Positions 1 through 12,345 are shown, numbered from the stretch's first letter. The stretch: DNA of 64,000 bases from an uncultured Marinobacter sp. (GCF_946886895.1 NZ_CAMPJO010000012.1:35743-99742); one strand, 5' to 3'. The notes: generated by a model from the sequence alone, not told the origin. Numbers and translations: made by a program.

Positions 1-218
1 CCCACCATATCCCGCTACTGGCGGGCGCGGGCATCCTCCAGTCCGTCGTTGGACAGTGAGCACCGATAGTTCCTATACTCAAAGTCCATTCAGCGGGAAT
101 GGCTATCTTTATGCGCGTTTTCGCCAACCCGGCCGGTTCCGACGCGTTATTCTGCGTCTACACTTAAGGACACCCCAAACGTAAACTCAGGCAGTCACGG
201 ATCATTCAGGAGCTCATC

Positions 219-1232
219 ATGACCCTTCAGGAAGAACTGACGTCTACCGTGCAGGCGCTCGTCGCCGGAAACAAAGGCATTCTGGCTGCTGATGAAAGCC
301 ACCCCACGATCGCCAAGCGGTTTAATGCCGTGGGGGTTGAGCCCAGTGAGGACAAACGACGGGAGTACCGAAGCCTGATTCTGTCCGCTCCCGGCCTCGG
401 GGAATTCATCAGCGGTGTGATCCTGTTTGAGGAAACCCTGCACCAGAGCAGTCTGGACAAACGACCGATGCCCGAATTGCTTGCCAGCCAGGGCATTGTG
501 CCGGGCATCAAGGTGGATAAGGGCAAGATCCCGCTGGTCAATGCGCCGGGTGATGAAATTACTGTCGGCCTGGATGGCCTGGAAGACCGGCTGGAAATCT
601 ACAAGGACCGGGGCGCCCGGTTTGCCAAATGGCGGGATGTGTATCCTGTCTCAGACACCCTGCCCTCCCGGCAGGCGGTGGAAGCCAACGCCGAAGTCCT
701 GGCCCGCTACGCGGCCATCTGCCAGTCACTGGGCATCGTACCAATCGTGGAACCGGAGGTGCTGATTGATGGCGACCACACCATTGCCCGCTGTGCCGAG
801 GTCAGCGAAGCGGTGATCCGGGAAGTCTTCACCGCCCTGGCCCGGCACCGGGTGGCACTGAACCACATGATTCTGAAACCGAGCATGGTCACGCCGGGCA
901 AAGACAGCCCCAAGGCCACGCCCGAACAGGTGGCGGAAGCCACGCTGGCAGTGTTCCGGCAGGTTGTGCCGGCAGCGGTGCCCGGCATTTTCTTCCTGTC
1001 CGGCGGCCAGACCCCGGAAGAGGCCACGGAAAACCTGAATGCCCTGAACAGCCGGGGCGACCAGCCCTGGGCTCTGAGCTTTTCCTATGGCCGGGCACTG
1101 CAGGAGCCGGCCCAGAAAGCCTGGGCCGGCAACCTGGACAATAGCCAGGACTGCCAGGCTGCCATGCTGAAGCGGGCCCGTCTGAACGCCGCCGCTCGCG
1201 CCGGTGGGTATTATCCGGCCATGGAGGCCTGA
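219..1232 (+). CDS. Class I fructose-bisphosphate aldolase
   Basis: Cleaves fructose 1,6-bisphosphate to dihydroxyacetone phosphate and glyceraldehyde 3-phosphate in the cytosol, through a Schiff base rather than a metal. The 337-residue protein is collinear with animal-type class I aldolases: GILAADES near residues 20-27, FAKWR with Lys137, VEPEVL with Glu178, the Schiff-base lysine Lys220 in ILKPSMVTPG, and the phosphate-binding FLSGGQ segment. An AGGAGC Shine-Dalgarno lies just before the ATG. It is monocistronic and converges on dusC with only 3 bp between the stop codons. The family assignment is firm; whether it acts in glycolysis or gluconeogenesis cannot be read from the sequence. Confidence 0.95.
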   Translation: MTLQEELTSTVQALVAGNKGILAADESHPTIAKRFNAVGVEPSEDKRREYRSLILSAPGLGEFISGVILFEETLHQSSLDKRPMPELLASQGIVPGIKVDKGKIPLVNAPGDEITVGLDGLEDRLEIYKDRGARFAKWRDVYPVSDTLPSRQAVEANAEVLARYAAICQSLGIVPIVEPEVLIDGDHTIARCAEVSEAVIREVFTALARHRVALNHMILKPSMVTPGKDSPKATPEQVAEATLAVFRQVVPAAVPGIFFLSGGQTPEEATENLNALNSRGDQPWALSFSYGRALQEPAQKAWAGNLDNSQDCQAAMLKRARLNAAARAGGYYPAMEA

Positions 1233-1235
1233 GGC

Positions 1236-2303
1236 TTACTCACAACCGGCCACACAACGGGCGTCACCGCTGAACGCCAGGGTCTGGCCATTCAGGGGAA
1301 CGTGCACCGGCACCGATACCGCATCCTGGGACTGTGCCGCGCGGGAATCCGCAACCGGCATCGGCTGTTCCAGGCAGGCCATCATCGGCGCCACCTGCCG
1401 GATTTTGCGGGCCTCTGGCCAGAGCACTTCCGCTTCCGTAAAGCCCTGGCGCAGGAAGTTCAGCCACTGTTTGATACGACCGGTCACATAGCGGTCTTCC
1501 AGCCAGCCCTGGAGAACAGTAGCGTATTCGCGAACCAGGGCAATGGCTTCTGGCCAGGTCATGTCCGCAACTGTCGTGCCCTGCTGGCTGGCTTTTATCT
1601 GTCGGGCCAGGTCTGGCCGGGCGATCAGGCCACGGCCAATCATCACGTCTTCGCAACCGGACACCTCGCGGCATCGCCAGTAGTCCGCGACGGTCCAGAT
1701 CTCGCCGTTGGCAATAATCCGGGTGTTCACCGCTTCCCTTGCCCGGGCGATTTCCTCCCAGTAGGCGGGCGGTTTGTAGCCGTCCACCTTGCTTCTGGCG
1801 TGAATTACGATTTCTTCCGCGCCGGCGGCTTCCAGCGCCTGGGCACAGGCCACGCCCATGGAGCGGTCGTCGTACCCCAGGCGCATTTTTGCCGTTACCG
1901 GCAGGTGCGCGGGCACCGCCTGGCGGACCGCGGCGACAATCTCGTGCATCAGTTCCGGCTCACGCATCAGTACGCAGCCACCCTTGTGCCTGTTTACGGT
2001 TTTGGCGGGGCAGCCGAAGTTGATGTCCACCTGGGTGGCGCCCAGCTCGGCGGCTTTTACACCGTGGCGGGCCATCTGGTGGGGGTCTGAACCCAGTAAC
2101 TGGACCGCCACCGGTGTGCCTGCCTTGGTCAGCGACTGGTTGTGCAGTTCCGGGGCGTACTTGTAGAACACCCTCGGCGGCAACATGCCATGGGTCACGC
2201 GAATGAACTCTGTCACGCACCGGTCGATACCGCCGACTTTGGTCAGGGTTTCACGAATGGGCGCGTCGACCAGCCCTTCCATCGGGGCGAGGATGATTCG
2301 CAT
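1236..2303 (-). CDS. dusC: tRNA-dihydrouridine(16) synthase DusC
   Basis: Flavin enzyme that reduces a uridine of the tRNA D-loop to dihydrouridine. The 355-residue TIM barrel starts with the FMN-binding APMEGLVDAP segment and carries the catalytic cysteine Cys98 in INFGCPAKTVN, at the same number as in E. coli DusC. RVTHGMLP near residue 35 and IIANGEIW further on fit the DusC subfamily rather than DusA or DusB. A GGAG motif sits 6 nt before the ATG. It is transcribed toward the aldolase gene and is preceded by katG on the same strand, separated by a hairpin. Position-16 specificity is inferred from the subfamily. Confidence 0.9.
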   Translation of the reverse strand: MRIILAPMEGLVDAPIRETLTKVGGIDRCVTEFIRVTHGMLPPRVFYKYAPELHNQSLTKAGTPVAVQLLGSDPHQMARHGVKAAELGATQVDINFGCPAKTVNRHKGGCVLMREPELMHEIVAAVRQAVPAHLPVTAKMRLGYDDRSMGVACAQALEAAGAEEIVIHARSKVDGYKPPAYWEEIARAREAVNTRIIANGEIWTVADYWRCREVSGCEDVMIGRGLIARPDLARQIKASQQGTTVADMTWPEAIALVREYATVLQGWLEDRYVTGRIKQWLNFLRQGFTEAEVLWPEARKIRQVAPMMACLEQPMPVADSRAAQSQDAVSVPVHVPLNGQTLAFSGDARCVAGCE

Positions 2304-2397
2304 GAATGCTCCAGAAGAAATTGGCTTTGTTCAGGTTCAGACTGTTCAAAAATCAGGCGGAGCGGATTGTAAGGAATTTGGCGGGAAGTTGATAGAC

Positions 2398-2421
2398 GGA
2401 CACCCCGTTGCCGGGGTGTCC
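2398..2421 (-). terminator. Hairpin downstream of katG
   Basis: A perfect 10-bp stem (GGACACCCCG with its complement) closes a 4-nt loop 15 nt beyond the katG stop codon. No U-run follows on the minus strand, so it may be a weak terminator or an RNA-stabilising 3' end. Confidence 0.5.
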
Positions 2422-2436
2422 AGTCACTGGCGGATG

Positions 2437-4728
<2,292 letters not shown>

Positions 4729-4828
4729 GAAGAACACCTTCACCTTAGCGTGAAGAAGAGAACTCAAGATAATTAATTAAAAATACAATCGTGAAAGATT
4801 TTGTTTATGGATAAAAGATCGCGAAGGG

Positions 4829-5047
4829 TCAGAGCCGCTCAATGGACGTGAACCTGCCGGCATCATCAAAAAGAATCCGGAAGCTGCCGTGAACACCATC
4901 CCTGAGGTAAAAGCGGGAAAGGATACGGGCCGGGAAACGGACAGAACGTCCGTCCCGGGCCGTGGTGCGAACATCGGTGGCAACGCCCTGATAGAGCTTG
5001 ATCCACTCGTCAGGGCTGATGCTGATGTCCACAATAATCTGCTGCAT
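4829..5047 (-). CDS. DUF2835 family small protein
   Basis: A 72-residue protein with no signal peptide or membrane segment. Its pattern (N-terminal IVDISIS, a central RFPA, then a G-x-F-R-I-x-FD segment at the C-terminus) matches my memory of the DUF2835 family of gammaproteobacteria, whose function is unknown. The start lies 5 bp beyond the htpG stop codon and an AAGG precedes it, so it is probably cotranscribed with the chaperone gene. No catalytic residues can be named. Confidence 0.7.
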   Translation of the reverse strand: MQQIIVDISISPDEWIKLYQGVATDVRTTARDGRSVRFPARILSRFYLRDGVHGSFRILFDDAGRFTSIERL

Positions 5048-5052
5048 TGGCC

Positions 5053-6945
<1,893 letters not shown>

Positions 6946-6982
6946 GGCTTATTTGTCTCCTGCTGGTTATGTTCGGGGGAGC

Positions 6983-7091
6983 GGCCTGGTCGGACCGTCC
7001 TTTCCAAAACACGCTGTGGATACATCCGTGTACGCTCTGCTCCGCCATCCATGGCTCCGCAAGGTTTTGGAAAGGACGGTCCAACCAGACC
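6983..7091. repeat. Palindromic intergenic element, copy A
   Basis: Two 28-nt arms (6983-7010 and 7064-7091) are complementary except for two positions that would be G-U pairs in RNA. They enclose a 53-nt core beginning ACGCTGTGGAT and containing GCCATCCATGGC. The core resembles those of copies B and C, whereas the arm sequences differ. The element lies in the spacer between the divergent-end of htpG and the thioesterase gene. Confidence 0.85.
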
Positions 7092-7137
7092 ACCCGACCG
7101 TGGAGTAGTTTTCGTTTCAGCTCCAAGGCCGGTGCGA

Positions 7138-7241
7138 GCAGTTGAGGATGGGTTTACGAAACCGTGCGGAGCCATGGATGGCGGAGCCCGAGCCGCACAG
7201 GGACGTCTCGAGGCGTGTTTCGTAAACCCATCCTCAACTGC
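7138..7241. repeat. Palindromic intergenic element, copy B (inverted relative to A)
   Basis: Perfect 25-bp arms (7138-7162 and 7217-7241) enclose a 54-nt core (7163-7216). The reverse complement of the core aligns with copy A, sharing the stretch GCTCCGCCATCCATGGCTCC. The core can fold into two inner hairpins, giving a three-way junction with the outer stem. Copies A and B are only 46 bp apart and point in opposite directions. Confidence 0.85.
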
Positions 7242-7319
7242 TTGCCTGCACCAATGCCTGATTTGCTGAGGTGAGTAATGGGGTTCACAAGGGCTATTTC
7301 AACCCCGATCAGATGGAAT

Positions 7320-7754
7320 TCAGTCTTCCAGCAGAAAGTGCGCCCGGGCCGTAGCGATGGGCTGGGAGCGGGACTTCTGCCAGGCGCTGACCATTACATT
7401 GGCCACGCGGTTACCCTGGCGGGTCAGGCGGCATTCGGCGTAGGTTTCGCGGTCCAGCCCCGCTCGGAGGTAATCGAGGGAGAAGTCGACGATGCGGGGC
7501 ATGCGCAGGCTTTCCTGGGACATGATCAGGTAGATGTTGGCAGCCATCTCCATGAAACCACCGATAACGCCGCCGTGGATGGCCGGCAGGATGGGGTTGC
7601 CGAGGTTGGACTCTTTGCAGGGCAAACGGAAAATCAGGTCATCGCCAAAACGCTCGCACTGCAACCCTACCCAGGTCGCGTAAGGGATGCTGCCGAGCAT
7701 TCGGCTGAAGTCGCCGGTTTCCTGGGTGTAGCGCAGAATTTCCGGATCGGTCAT
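7320..7754 (-). CDS. PaaI-family hotdog thioesterase
   Basis: A 144-residue single-hotdog protein, probably hydrolysing an acyl-CoA. The AIHGGVIGGFME segment near residues 58-69 is the active-site helix region of the PaaI/YbgC group, followed by a conserved beta strand with DFSLDYLRAG. Its ATG overlaps the stop codon of the upstream thioesterase by 4 nt (ATGA), so the two are translationally coupled and might form a mixed oligomer. The substrate cannot be told. It shares only the fold-level motif with its neighbour, so the pair is an old duplication or two separate recruits. Confidence 0.85.
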   Translation of the reverse strand: MTDPEILRYTQETGDFSRMLGSIPYATWVGLQCERFGDDLIFRLPCKESNLGNPILPAIHGGVIGGFMEMAANIYLIMSQESLRMPRIVDFSLDYLRAGLDRETYAECRLTRQGNRVANVMVSAWQKSRSQPIATARAHFLLED

Positions 7755-8221
7755 TCGGCACCTCCGGTAATCAGGTCCCGATAATGCTTCGGGCTGGCTT
7801 CTTTCCCGATGCGCATGAACGTGGCCACGCAGTTGGCGATGGTTTCGCCACTGTCCTGGAAGGCCTCGCAGCGGGTGAAGATGATGTTACGGGTCACCCG
7901 GTAGGTTTCGGCCCGGGCATAGACCGGTTTGTGGGGGGCCGCCGGGCGCATGTAATCCACTCGCAGGTCCAGTGTCGGGCAGAGCTCGAAGTCTTCCAGG
8001 GCGCACAGGATCACCGAACCGGAGGTCGTGTCCATCAGCGTAGTGATCGCGCCGCCGTGGATCACGCCGGTGTCCGGGTTGCCGATGATGCGGTCGCTGT
8101 AGGGCAGGCGCAGGGTCAGCGTGCCCAGACCGGCTTCGGTGACCGACAGGCCCAGTTCCCGGGCCTGGTTGAGGGTGTGCAGGAACCGGGTAACCCGGTC
8201 TTTCCGGGTAGTGTCGTTCAT
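7751..8221 (-). CDS. PaaI-family hotdog thioesterase
   Basis: A 156-residue hotdog protein with the GVIHGGAITTLMD motif (near residues 52-64) typical of the PaaI thioesterase superfamily; the Asp ending this motif is the likely catalytic acid. LDLRVDYMRPA is the expected following strand. It lies 18 bp downstream of the DUF599 gene and overlaps the next thioesterase gene by 4 nt, forming a three-gene minus-strand operon. Substrate unknown; aromatic or fatty acyl-CoA is usual for the family. Confidence 0.85.
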   Translation of the reverse strand: MNDTTRKDRVTRFLHTLNQARELGLSVTEAGLGTLTLRLPYSDRIIGNPDTGVIHGGAITTLMDTTSGSVILCALEDFELCPTLDLRVDYMRPAAPHKPVYARAETYRVTRNIIFTRCEAFQDSGETIANCVATFMRIGKEASPKHYRDLITGGAE

Positions 8222-8239
8222 GCGGGGCCCACCTTTGGA

Positions 8240-8980
8240 TCAGTTGCTGGATTTCCCGGGGCTTTCAGGTTTGCCGGGCGCAGGGTCTTCAAACACCTTA
8301 CCAGACCGCAGGGCTCCGAGGGCATCGGAGCAGAATTCCCGGCGATACAGGACAATAACCACGAGTGTTGAGGCCGCCACGAACACGATCGGGTGAATAA
8401 ACCCACCCACCACCGCGAGCGCGTAATAGTAGGAGCGCAGGCCGAGGTTGAAGGCATCGCCGGCCAGATTGCAGACGTTACCGGCGCTGCGGGCAAAGGC
8501 CTCGCGCGCCGCCGGGCTGGTTCGGGTGTCGTCCGGGGGTGGCGCGCTGCCAATCATCACCGCGACAAAGTTATACATCCGCATGGACCAGGTAAATTTG
8601 AAGAAGGCGTAGATAAACACCACCAGCAGAACCACCATCCTCAATTCCCATATTTCCCGGCTTGGCAGGGTACCGAACGGCAGGGTACCAAACACCTCCA
8701 TGACTTCCTGGGTGTAGCCCAGGGCGGTGATGATACCCGCCAGGATCAACAGGCAGCTTGAGGCGAAGAAGGCGCCATTGCGCTCCAGGTTGCCCACCAC
8801 CGAGGCGTCGGCAATGCGGTTTTCCCGGCGCAGCATGACCCGCATCCAGTCTTCCCGGTACATATCCAGGGTATTGGACAGGCAGGGCCGGTCCGCCGCG
8901 CGACGCCTGGAGTAATAGGTGTAGCCCAGCCAGCACACCAGGAACCAGATCAGTGCTATCAATTCCAGAAAATCACCCAT
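8240..8980 (-). CDS. DUF599 family membrane protein
   Basis: A 246-residue inner-membrane protein with about four hydrophobic segments: residues 5-22, about 70-90, 115-135 and 195-220. Family-like features are the arginine-rich REDWMRVMLRREN region after the first segment and the FNLGLRSYYYALA run before the last. Function is unknown for DUF599. It heads the operon with the two thioesterases and is divergent from the M48 peptidase gene. The C-terminal tail is proline- and serine-rich and probably cytosolic. Confidence 0.8.
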   Translation of the reverse strand: MGDFLELIALIWFLVCWLGYTYYSRRRAADRPCLSNTLDMYREDWMRVMLRRENRIADASVVGNLERNGAFFASSCLLILAGIITALGYTQEVMEVFGTLPFGTLPSREIWELRMVVLLVVFIYAFFKFTWSMRMYNFVAVMIGSAPPPDDTRTSPAAREAFARSAGNVCNLAGDAFNLGLRSYYYALAVVGGFIHPIVFVAASTLVVIVLYRREFCSDALGALRSGKVFEDPAPGKPESPGKSSN

Positions 8981-9031
8981 GGCCTGCCTTAATCTTGGGA
9001 AACGTTATGAACCTGTTCAGGAACATAGGCT

Positions 9032-9037
9032 TATAAT
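9032..9037 (+). promoter_or_regulatory. Candidate -10 element for the M48 peptidase gene
   Basis: A perfect TATAAT lies 38 nt before the GTG start. No convincing -35 hexamer stands at the right distance, so this is a partial promoter call. Confidence 0.4.
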
Positions 9038-9075
9038 ACGCTATGCTGTCCACGGTTCCATAGAGGGAGTTCAGT

Positions 9076-10353
9076 GTGAAAAACCCGGCGTTGCTACGAT
9101 TGAGTGCCTTCCTGACCCTGGCCTTTGCTCTGGCAGGCTGTTCAGTGAACCCGGTAACCGGCGAGAAACAGCTGTCGCTGATTTCCCCCAGCGACGAAGT
9201 GGCCATGGGCGCGGAACAGTATACCCCGACCCAGCAAACCCAGGGCGGGCAGTTCTATATTGATCCGGAGTTGACGCTGTACGTGCGCGAGGTGGGCCAG
9301 AAGCTCGCGCGGGTCAGTGACCGGCCAGACCTGCCCTATGAATTCGTGGTGATCAACAGCAGCGTGCCTAATGCCTGGGCCCTGCCCGGCGGCAAGATCG
9401 CCATTAACCGCGGGCTTCTGGCGAAACTGGATGACGAAGCACAGCTGGCCTCGGTCCTCGGCCATGAAATTGTCCACGCCGCTGCCCGACACAGTGTGCA
9501 GCGTATGACCCAGACCATGCTCATCAGCGCCGGTGTTGCCGGCCTGGGGTTTGTGCTCTCGGATAACGAGTGGGCCGGCTTGCTGATGGGCGGCGCGGCC
9601 ATGGGCGCGCAACTGGCCCTGGCCCAGTACAGTCAGGACGATGAGCTCGAATCCGACCATTACGGCATCCTGTATATGAAGGAAGCGGGCTACGACCCCA
9701 TGGCCGCCGTGGAGCTTCAGCAGTTGTTCCTGGAACTCTCGAAGGAGCGCAGCACCGGGTTTCTGCAAGGCCTGTTCGCCACTCACCCGCCGTCCGCAAA
9801 ACGTGTGGAGGAAAACCGGGAACTGGTGAACCGCATCGGCGCCGGCGGCTACCGGGGCGAGGAGGTGTTCGAGCGTAAACTGGCTACCCTGCGGCAACTG
9901 CAACCGGCCTATGATGCCCACGACAAGGCCCTGGAACTAGCCTCGGAAGACAACCTGGCCGGCGCCCTTGAGAAGGTCAACGAAGCCATTCGCCTGCTGC
10001 CCCGGGAGGCCATGTTCTACTCACTTCGGGGCCGGATCTACCAGGAGCAGGGCAACCTGAAGAAAGCCTCCGAGGATTTCGACAAGGCCGTGTCCCTGTA
10101 CCCGGAGATGTTTACCTATCGACTGCACAACGGGCTGAACGCGTTGAAGCTCAATAACCTCGATGAGGCACGGGAGAACCTCACCCGGGCCAATCAGGTG
10201 GTGCCCACGTCCATCGCTTACCTCCGGCTGGGGGATATTGCCGTCCAGCAGGGAGACCGAAACGAGGCGCTGGCCTATTACAGCAAGGCGGCGGAGGCCG
10301 GAGGCGAAATCGCGGAAGAGGCCAAACGCAAGCTGGCCGCCCTCACCCAATAA
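9076..10353 (+). CDS. M48 family lipoprotein metallopeptidase with TPR repeats
   Basis: Periplasmic zinc protease anchored as a lipoprotein, resembling the BepA/LoiP group that handles misassembled outer-membrane proteins. The 425 residues show a signal peptide ending in the lipobox LAGC (Cys22), the zinc motif HEIVH at 130-134 with third ligand Glu190 in DDELESD, and a C-terminal half (from about 285) made of tetratricopeptide repeats. The start is GTG, with AGAGGGA at proper spacing. It is monocistronic, divergent from DUF599, and ends in a strong hairpin. The exact client is not readable from sequence, so no symbol is given. Confidence 0.88.
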   Translation: MKNPALLRLSAFLTLAFALAGCSVNPVTGEKQLSLISPSDEVAMGAEQYTPTQQTQGGQFYIDPELTLYVREVGQKLARVSDRPDLPYEFVVINSSVPNAWALPGGKIAINRGLLAKLDDEAQLASVLGHEIVHAAARHSVQRMTQTMLISAGVAGLGFVLSDNEWAGLLMGGAAMGAQLALAQYSQDDELESDHYGILYMKEAGYDPMAAVELQQLFLELSKERSTGFLQGLFATHPPSAKRVEENRELVNRIGAGGYRGEEVFERKLATLRQLQPAYDAHDKALELASEDNLAGALEKVNEAIRLLPREAMFYSLRGRIYQEQGNLKKASEDFDKAVSLYPEMFTYRLHNGLNALKLNNLDEARENLTRANQVVPTSIAYLRLGDIAVQQGDRNEALAYYSKAAEAGGEIAEEAKRKLAALTQ

Positions 10354-10388
10354 CTCTCAACCAATAACTCTCAACCAATAACCCTCAT
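10347..10388 (+). repeat. Three tandem 14-bp repeats over a stop codon
   Basis: CCAATAACTCTCAA occurs twice exactly and a third time with two changes. The stop codon of the M48 peptidase gene is inside the first unit, so each unit carries an in-phase-like TAA. Confidence 0.8.
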
Positions 10389-10419
10389 CCAGCAGCCCCG
10401 CGCTGCACACTCGTTCAGG

Positions 10420-10456
10420 CAAGAAGGCCGGAAGCCCCAGGTTTCCGGCCTTCTTG
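10420..10456 (+). terminator. Terminator of the M48 peptidase gene
   Basis: A perfect 14-bp stem (CAAGAAGGCCGGAA and its complement) with a 9-nt loop lies 67 nt after the stop codon. The U-tract is poor (TTCTTGCGTTCT). Confidence 0.7.
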
Positions 10457-10511
10457 CGTTCTGGCGAGGCTGGTTTGCCGGTTTGACGGAAAAGAAGCGT
10501 CATCGGCTGCA

Positions 10512-10540
10512 TTGACTTTTAGAGCAATAACTCTAAAAAT
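10512..10540 (+). promoter_or_regulatory. Promoter with overlapping palindromic operator
   Basis: TTGACT (10512-10517) forms a good -35; an A-rich -10 candidate (AAAAAT) is at 10535-10540. The perfect palindrome TTTTAGAG-N6-CTCTAAAA (10517-10538) fills the spacer between them. A dimeric repressor bound there would block RNA polymerase. It lies 27 bp before the SCP2-like gene. The regulator is not in the window. Confidence 0.55.
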
Positions 10541-10566
10541 CAGGGTACATCAACAACAATTGGACG

Positions 10567-11118
10567 ATGGCCATGTTAGCAAAACGTATCCAGCCCATGG
10601 TGTTCCAGGCCCGCCGCCTGTATGTGGAGCTGATGTTCCAGGTGATGGGGCGTGCCCTGCAGGCCGTCAGCGAGGTGGATGCCGAGGTTCAGCAGGAAGC
10701 CCGGGTGTTACCGGTGGGATTCCTGTTTGAAATGATGGTGATGCCCGATGGCGCCCGGCTGATTGTCGAGCATACCGGCAACGGCCGGTTCCACTACCAC
10801 GGGCAATCGGCCCCGCGACCGGTGGACCTGTCGATTCAGTTCAAGCACATTGCCCACGCGTTCCTGGTGCTGTCGTTCCAGGAGAAAACCTCGGTGGCGT
10901 TCGCCAATGACCGCATGCTGGTTGACGGCGATATCAGCCTGGCCGTTCGCATGACCCGGGTATTGAACCGGCTGGAGTCGTTCATCCTGCCGAAACTGGT
11001 GGCCAAACGGGCGGTGAAGGAATATCCCCCCAACCTGCATCTGCCGGAGAAACTGATCAGCGCCGCCCGGATTTACCTGAACGTTGTCACCCAATTCGTC
11101 GAGACAGTGAGAGCCTGA
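10567..11118 (+). CDS. SCP2-like sterol/lipid-carrier domain protein
   Basis: A 183-residue soluble protein. The central and C-terminal part (residues 85-150, with PVDLSIQFKHIAHAFLVL and later DGDISLAVRMTRVLN) looks like the SCP2 lipid-carrier fold, in which a strand is followed by a GD-x-x-LA helix. It ends exactly one base before the alcohol dehydrogenase ATG, so the two are translationally coupled. An alternative ATG is at 10573; neither has a strong Shine-Dalgarno. A role in presenting a hydrophobic alcohol or aldehyde to the dehydrogenase is an inference from this coupling. The domain call is moderate. Confidence 0.6.
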   Translation: MAMLAKRIQPMVFQARRLYVELMFQVMGRALQAVSEVDAEVQQEARVLPVGFLFEMMVMPDGARLIVEHTGNGRFHYHGQSAPRPVDLSIQFKHIAHAFLVLSFQEKTSVAFANDRMLVDGDISLAVRMTRVLNRLESFILPKLVAKRAVKEYPPNLHLPEKLISAARIYLNVVTQFVETVRA

Positions 11119-12306
11119 ATGACCAACACCTACTATGAGTTTTTCTGCCCGGTAAAAGTCATTGCCGGCAAGGCCGCCCTGGAGCACATCCCCTATGAAC
11201 TCACGGGCCTGGCCGCCAAACGCCCCATGATTGTCACGGATAAGGGCGTCCGCGCAGCGGGCCTGCTGGAACCGGTGATCGCCGCCTGTGAGGAAAGCGG
11301 GCTGGAGATTGTCAGCATCTATGATGGCGTACCTCCGGATTCCTCCACCACGGTGGTTCGTGACATCGCGGGCATTTACCGGTCGGAAAAGTGTGACTCG
11401 ATCATCGCCGTGGGTGGTGGCTCCGCCATCGACACCGGCAAGGCGGTGAATATCCTGGTGTCCGAGGGCGGTGACGACATTGCCAGGTACAGCGGCGCCG
11501 GCGTACTCAAGCGTCCGCTCAAGCCCTTTTTCGTAGTGCCAACCACCGCCGGGACCGGATCCGAGGTGACCGCCGTGGCGGTGATTACCGACGAAGCCAA
11601 AGGCGTCAAGCTGGCGTTCTCCTCATCGTTCCTGCTGCCCAACGCCGCCATCATCGACCCGCGGATGACCCTGACACTGCCGCCTCACATCACGGCGGCA
11701 ACGGCTATGGATGCCATGACCCATGCTACCGAAGCCTTCACCTGCATGGCCAAGAATCCGCTCAGTGATGCCTACGCTACTGCTGCTATCCGGAAAATCA
11801 GCCGGCACTTGCTGAAGGTGATGGATAACCCCAAGGACAGCGATGGTCGCCTGGATCTGGCCCAGGCTTCAACCATGGCCGGTATTGCATTCTCCAATTC
11901 CATGGTAGGACTGGTACATGCCCTGGGCCACGCCACCGGCGCCATCTGCCACCTGCCCCACGGCCTGTGCATGAGCCTGTACCTGCCCTACGTGCTGGAG
12001 TACAACCTGGAGAGTATCCGGGAGCCGCTGGGCGAGTTGTTGCTGTATCTGGAAGGGCCGGAGGTATACGCCGCCACGCCATCTGGACGCCGGGCCGAAG
12101 CCAGCATATCCGCCATACGCAAACTGAGGGACGCACTGTACAAGCGTTGCCAGTTGCCCCGCACCCTCCGTGAGACCGGCAAGGTCTCAGAGAGCCAACT
12201 CGACGAGATTGCCGAAATGGCGCTGGATGACGGCTCGATCATGTTCAACCCCAAAGAGGTCTCCCTGGAGGACGCCCGCGCTGTGCTTCGCCGGGCGTGG
12301 GCCTGA
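11119..12306 (+). CDS. Iron-containing alcohol dehydrogenase
   Basis: NAD(P)-dependent oxidoreductase of the group III (iron-activated) alcohol dehydrogenases, 395 residues. The cofactor loop is GGGSAIDTGKA (99-109); PTTAGTGSEVT (141-151) is the family signature. All four metal ligands are present: Asp198, His202, His267 in GLVHALGHATG and His281 in HLPHG. The ATG directly abuts the stop codon of the SCP2-like gene. A perfect 13-bp hairpin follows. The substrate is unknown; in a marine, possibly oil-degrading genus, long-chain alcohols are plausible, but that is inference. Confidence 0.92.
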   Translation: MTNTYYEFFCPVKVIAGKAALEHIPYELTGLAAKRPMIVTDKGVRAAGLLEPVIAACEESGLEIVSIYDGVPPDSSTTVVRDIAGIYRSEKCDSIIAVGGGSAIDTGKAVNILVSEGGDDIARYSGAGVLKRPLKPFFVVPTTAGTGSEVTAVAVITDEAKGVKLAFSSSFLLPNAAIIDPRMTLTLPPHITAATAMDAMTHATEAFTCMAKNPLSDAYATAAIRKISRHLLKVMDNPKDSDGRLDLAQASTMAGIAFSNSMVGLVHALGHATGAICHLPHGLCMSLYLPYVLEYNLESIREPLGELLLYLEGPEVYAATPSGRRAEASISAIRKLRDALYKRCQLPRTLRETGKVSESQLDEIAEMALDDGSIMFNPKEVSLEDARAVLRRAWA

Positions 12307-12316
12307 GCAGCCCGAA

Positions 12317-12345
12317 GACTGGAGCCCGGCCACCGGGCTCCAGTC
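12317..12345 (+). terminator. Hairpin after the alcohol dehydrogenase gene
   Basis: A perfect 13-bp stem (GACTGGAGCCCGG and its complement) with a 3-nt loop lies 11 nt after the stop. There is no U-run, so termination strength is uncertain. Confidence 0.6.
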
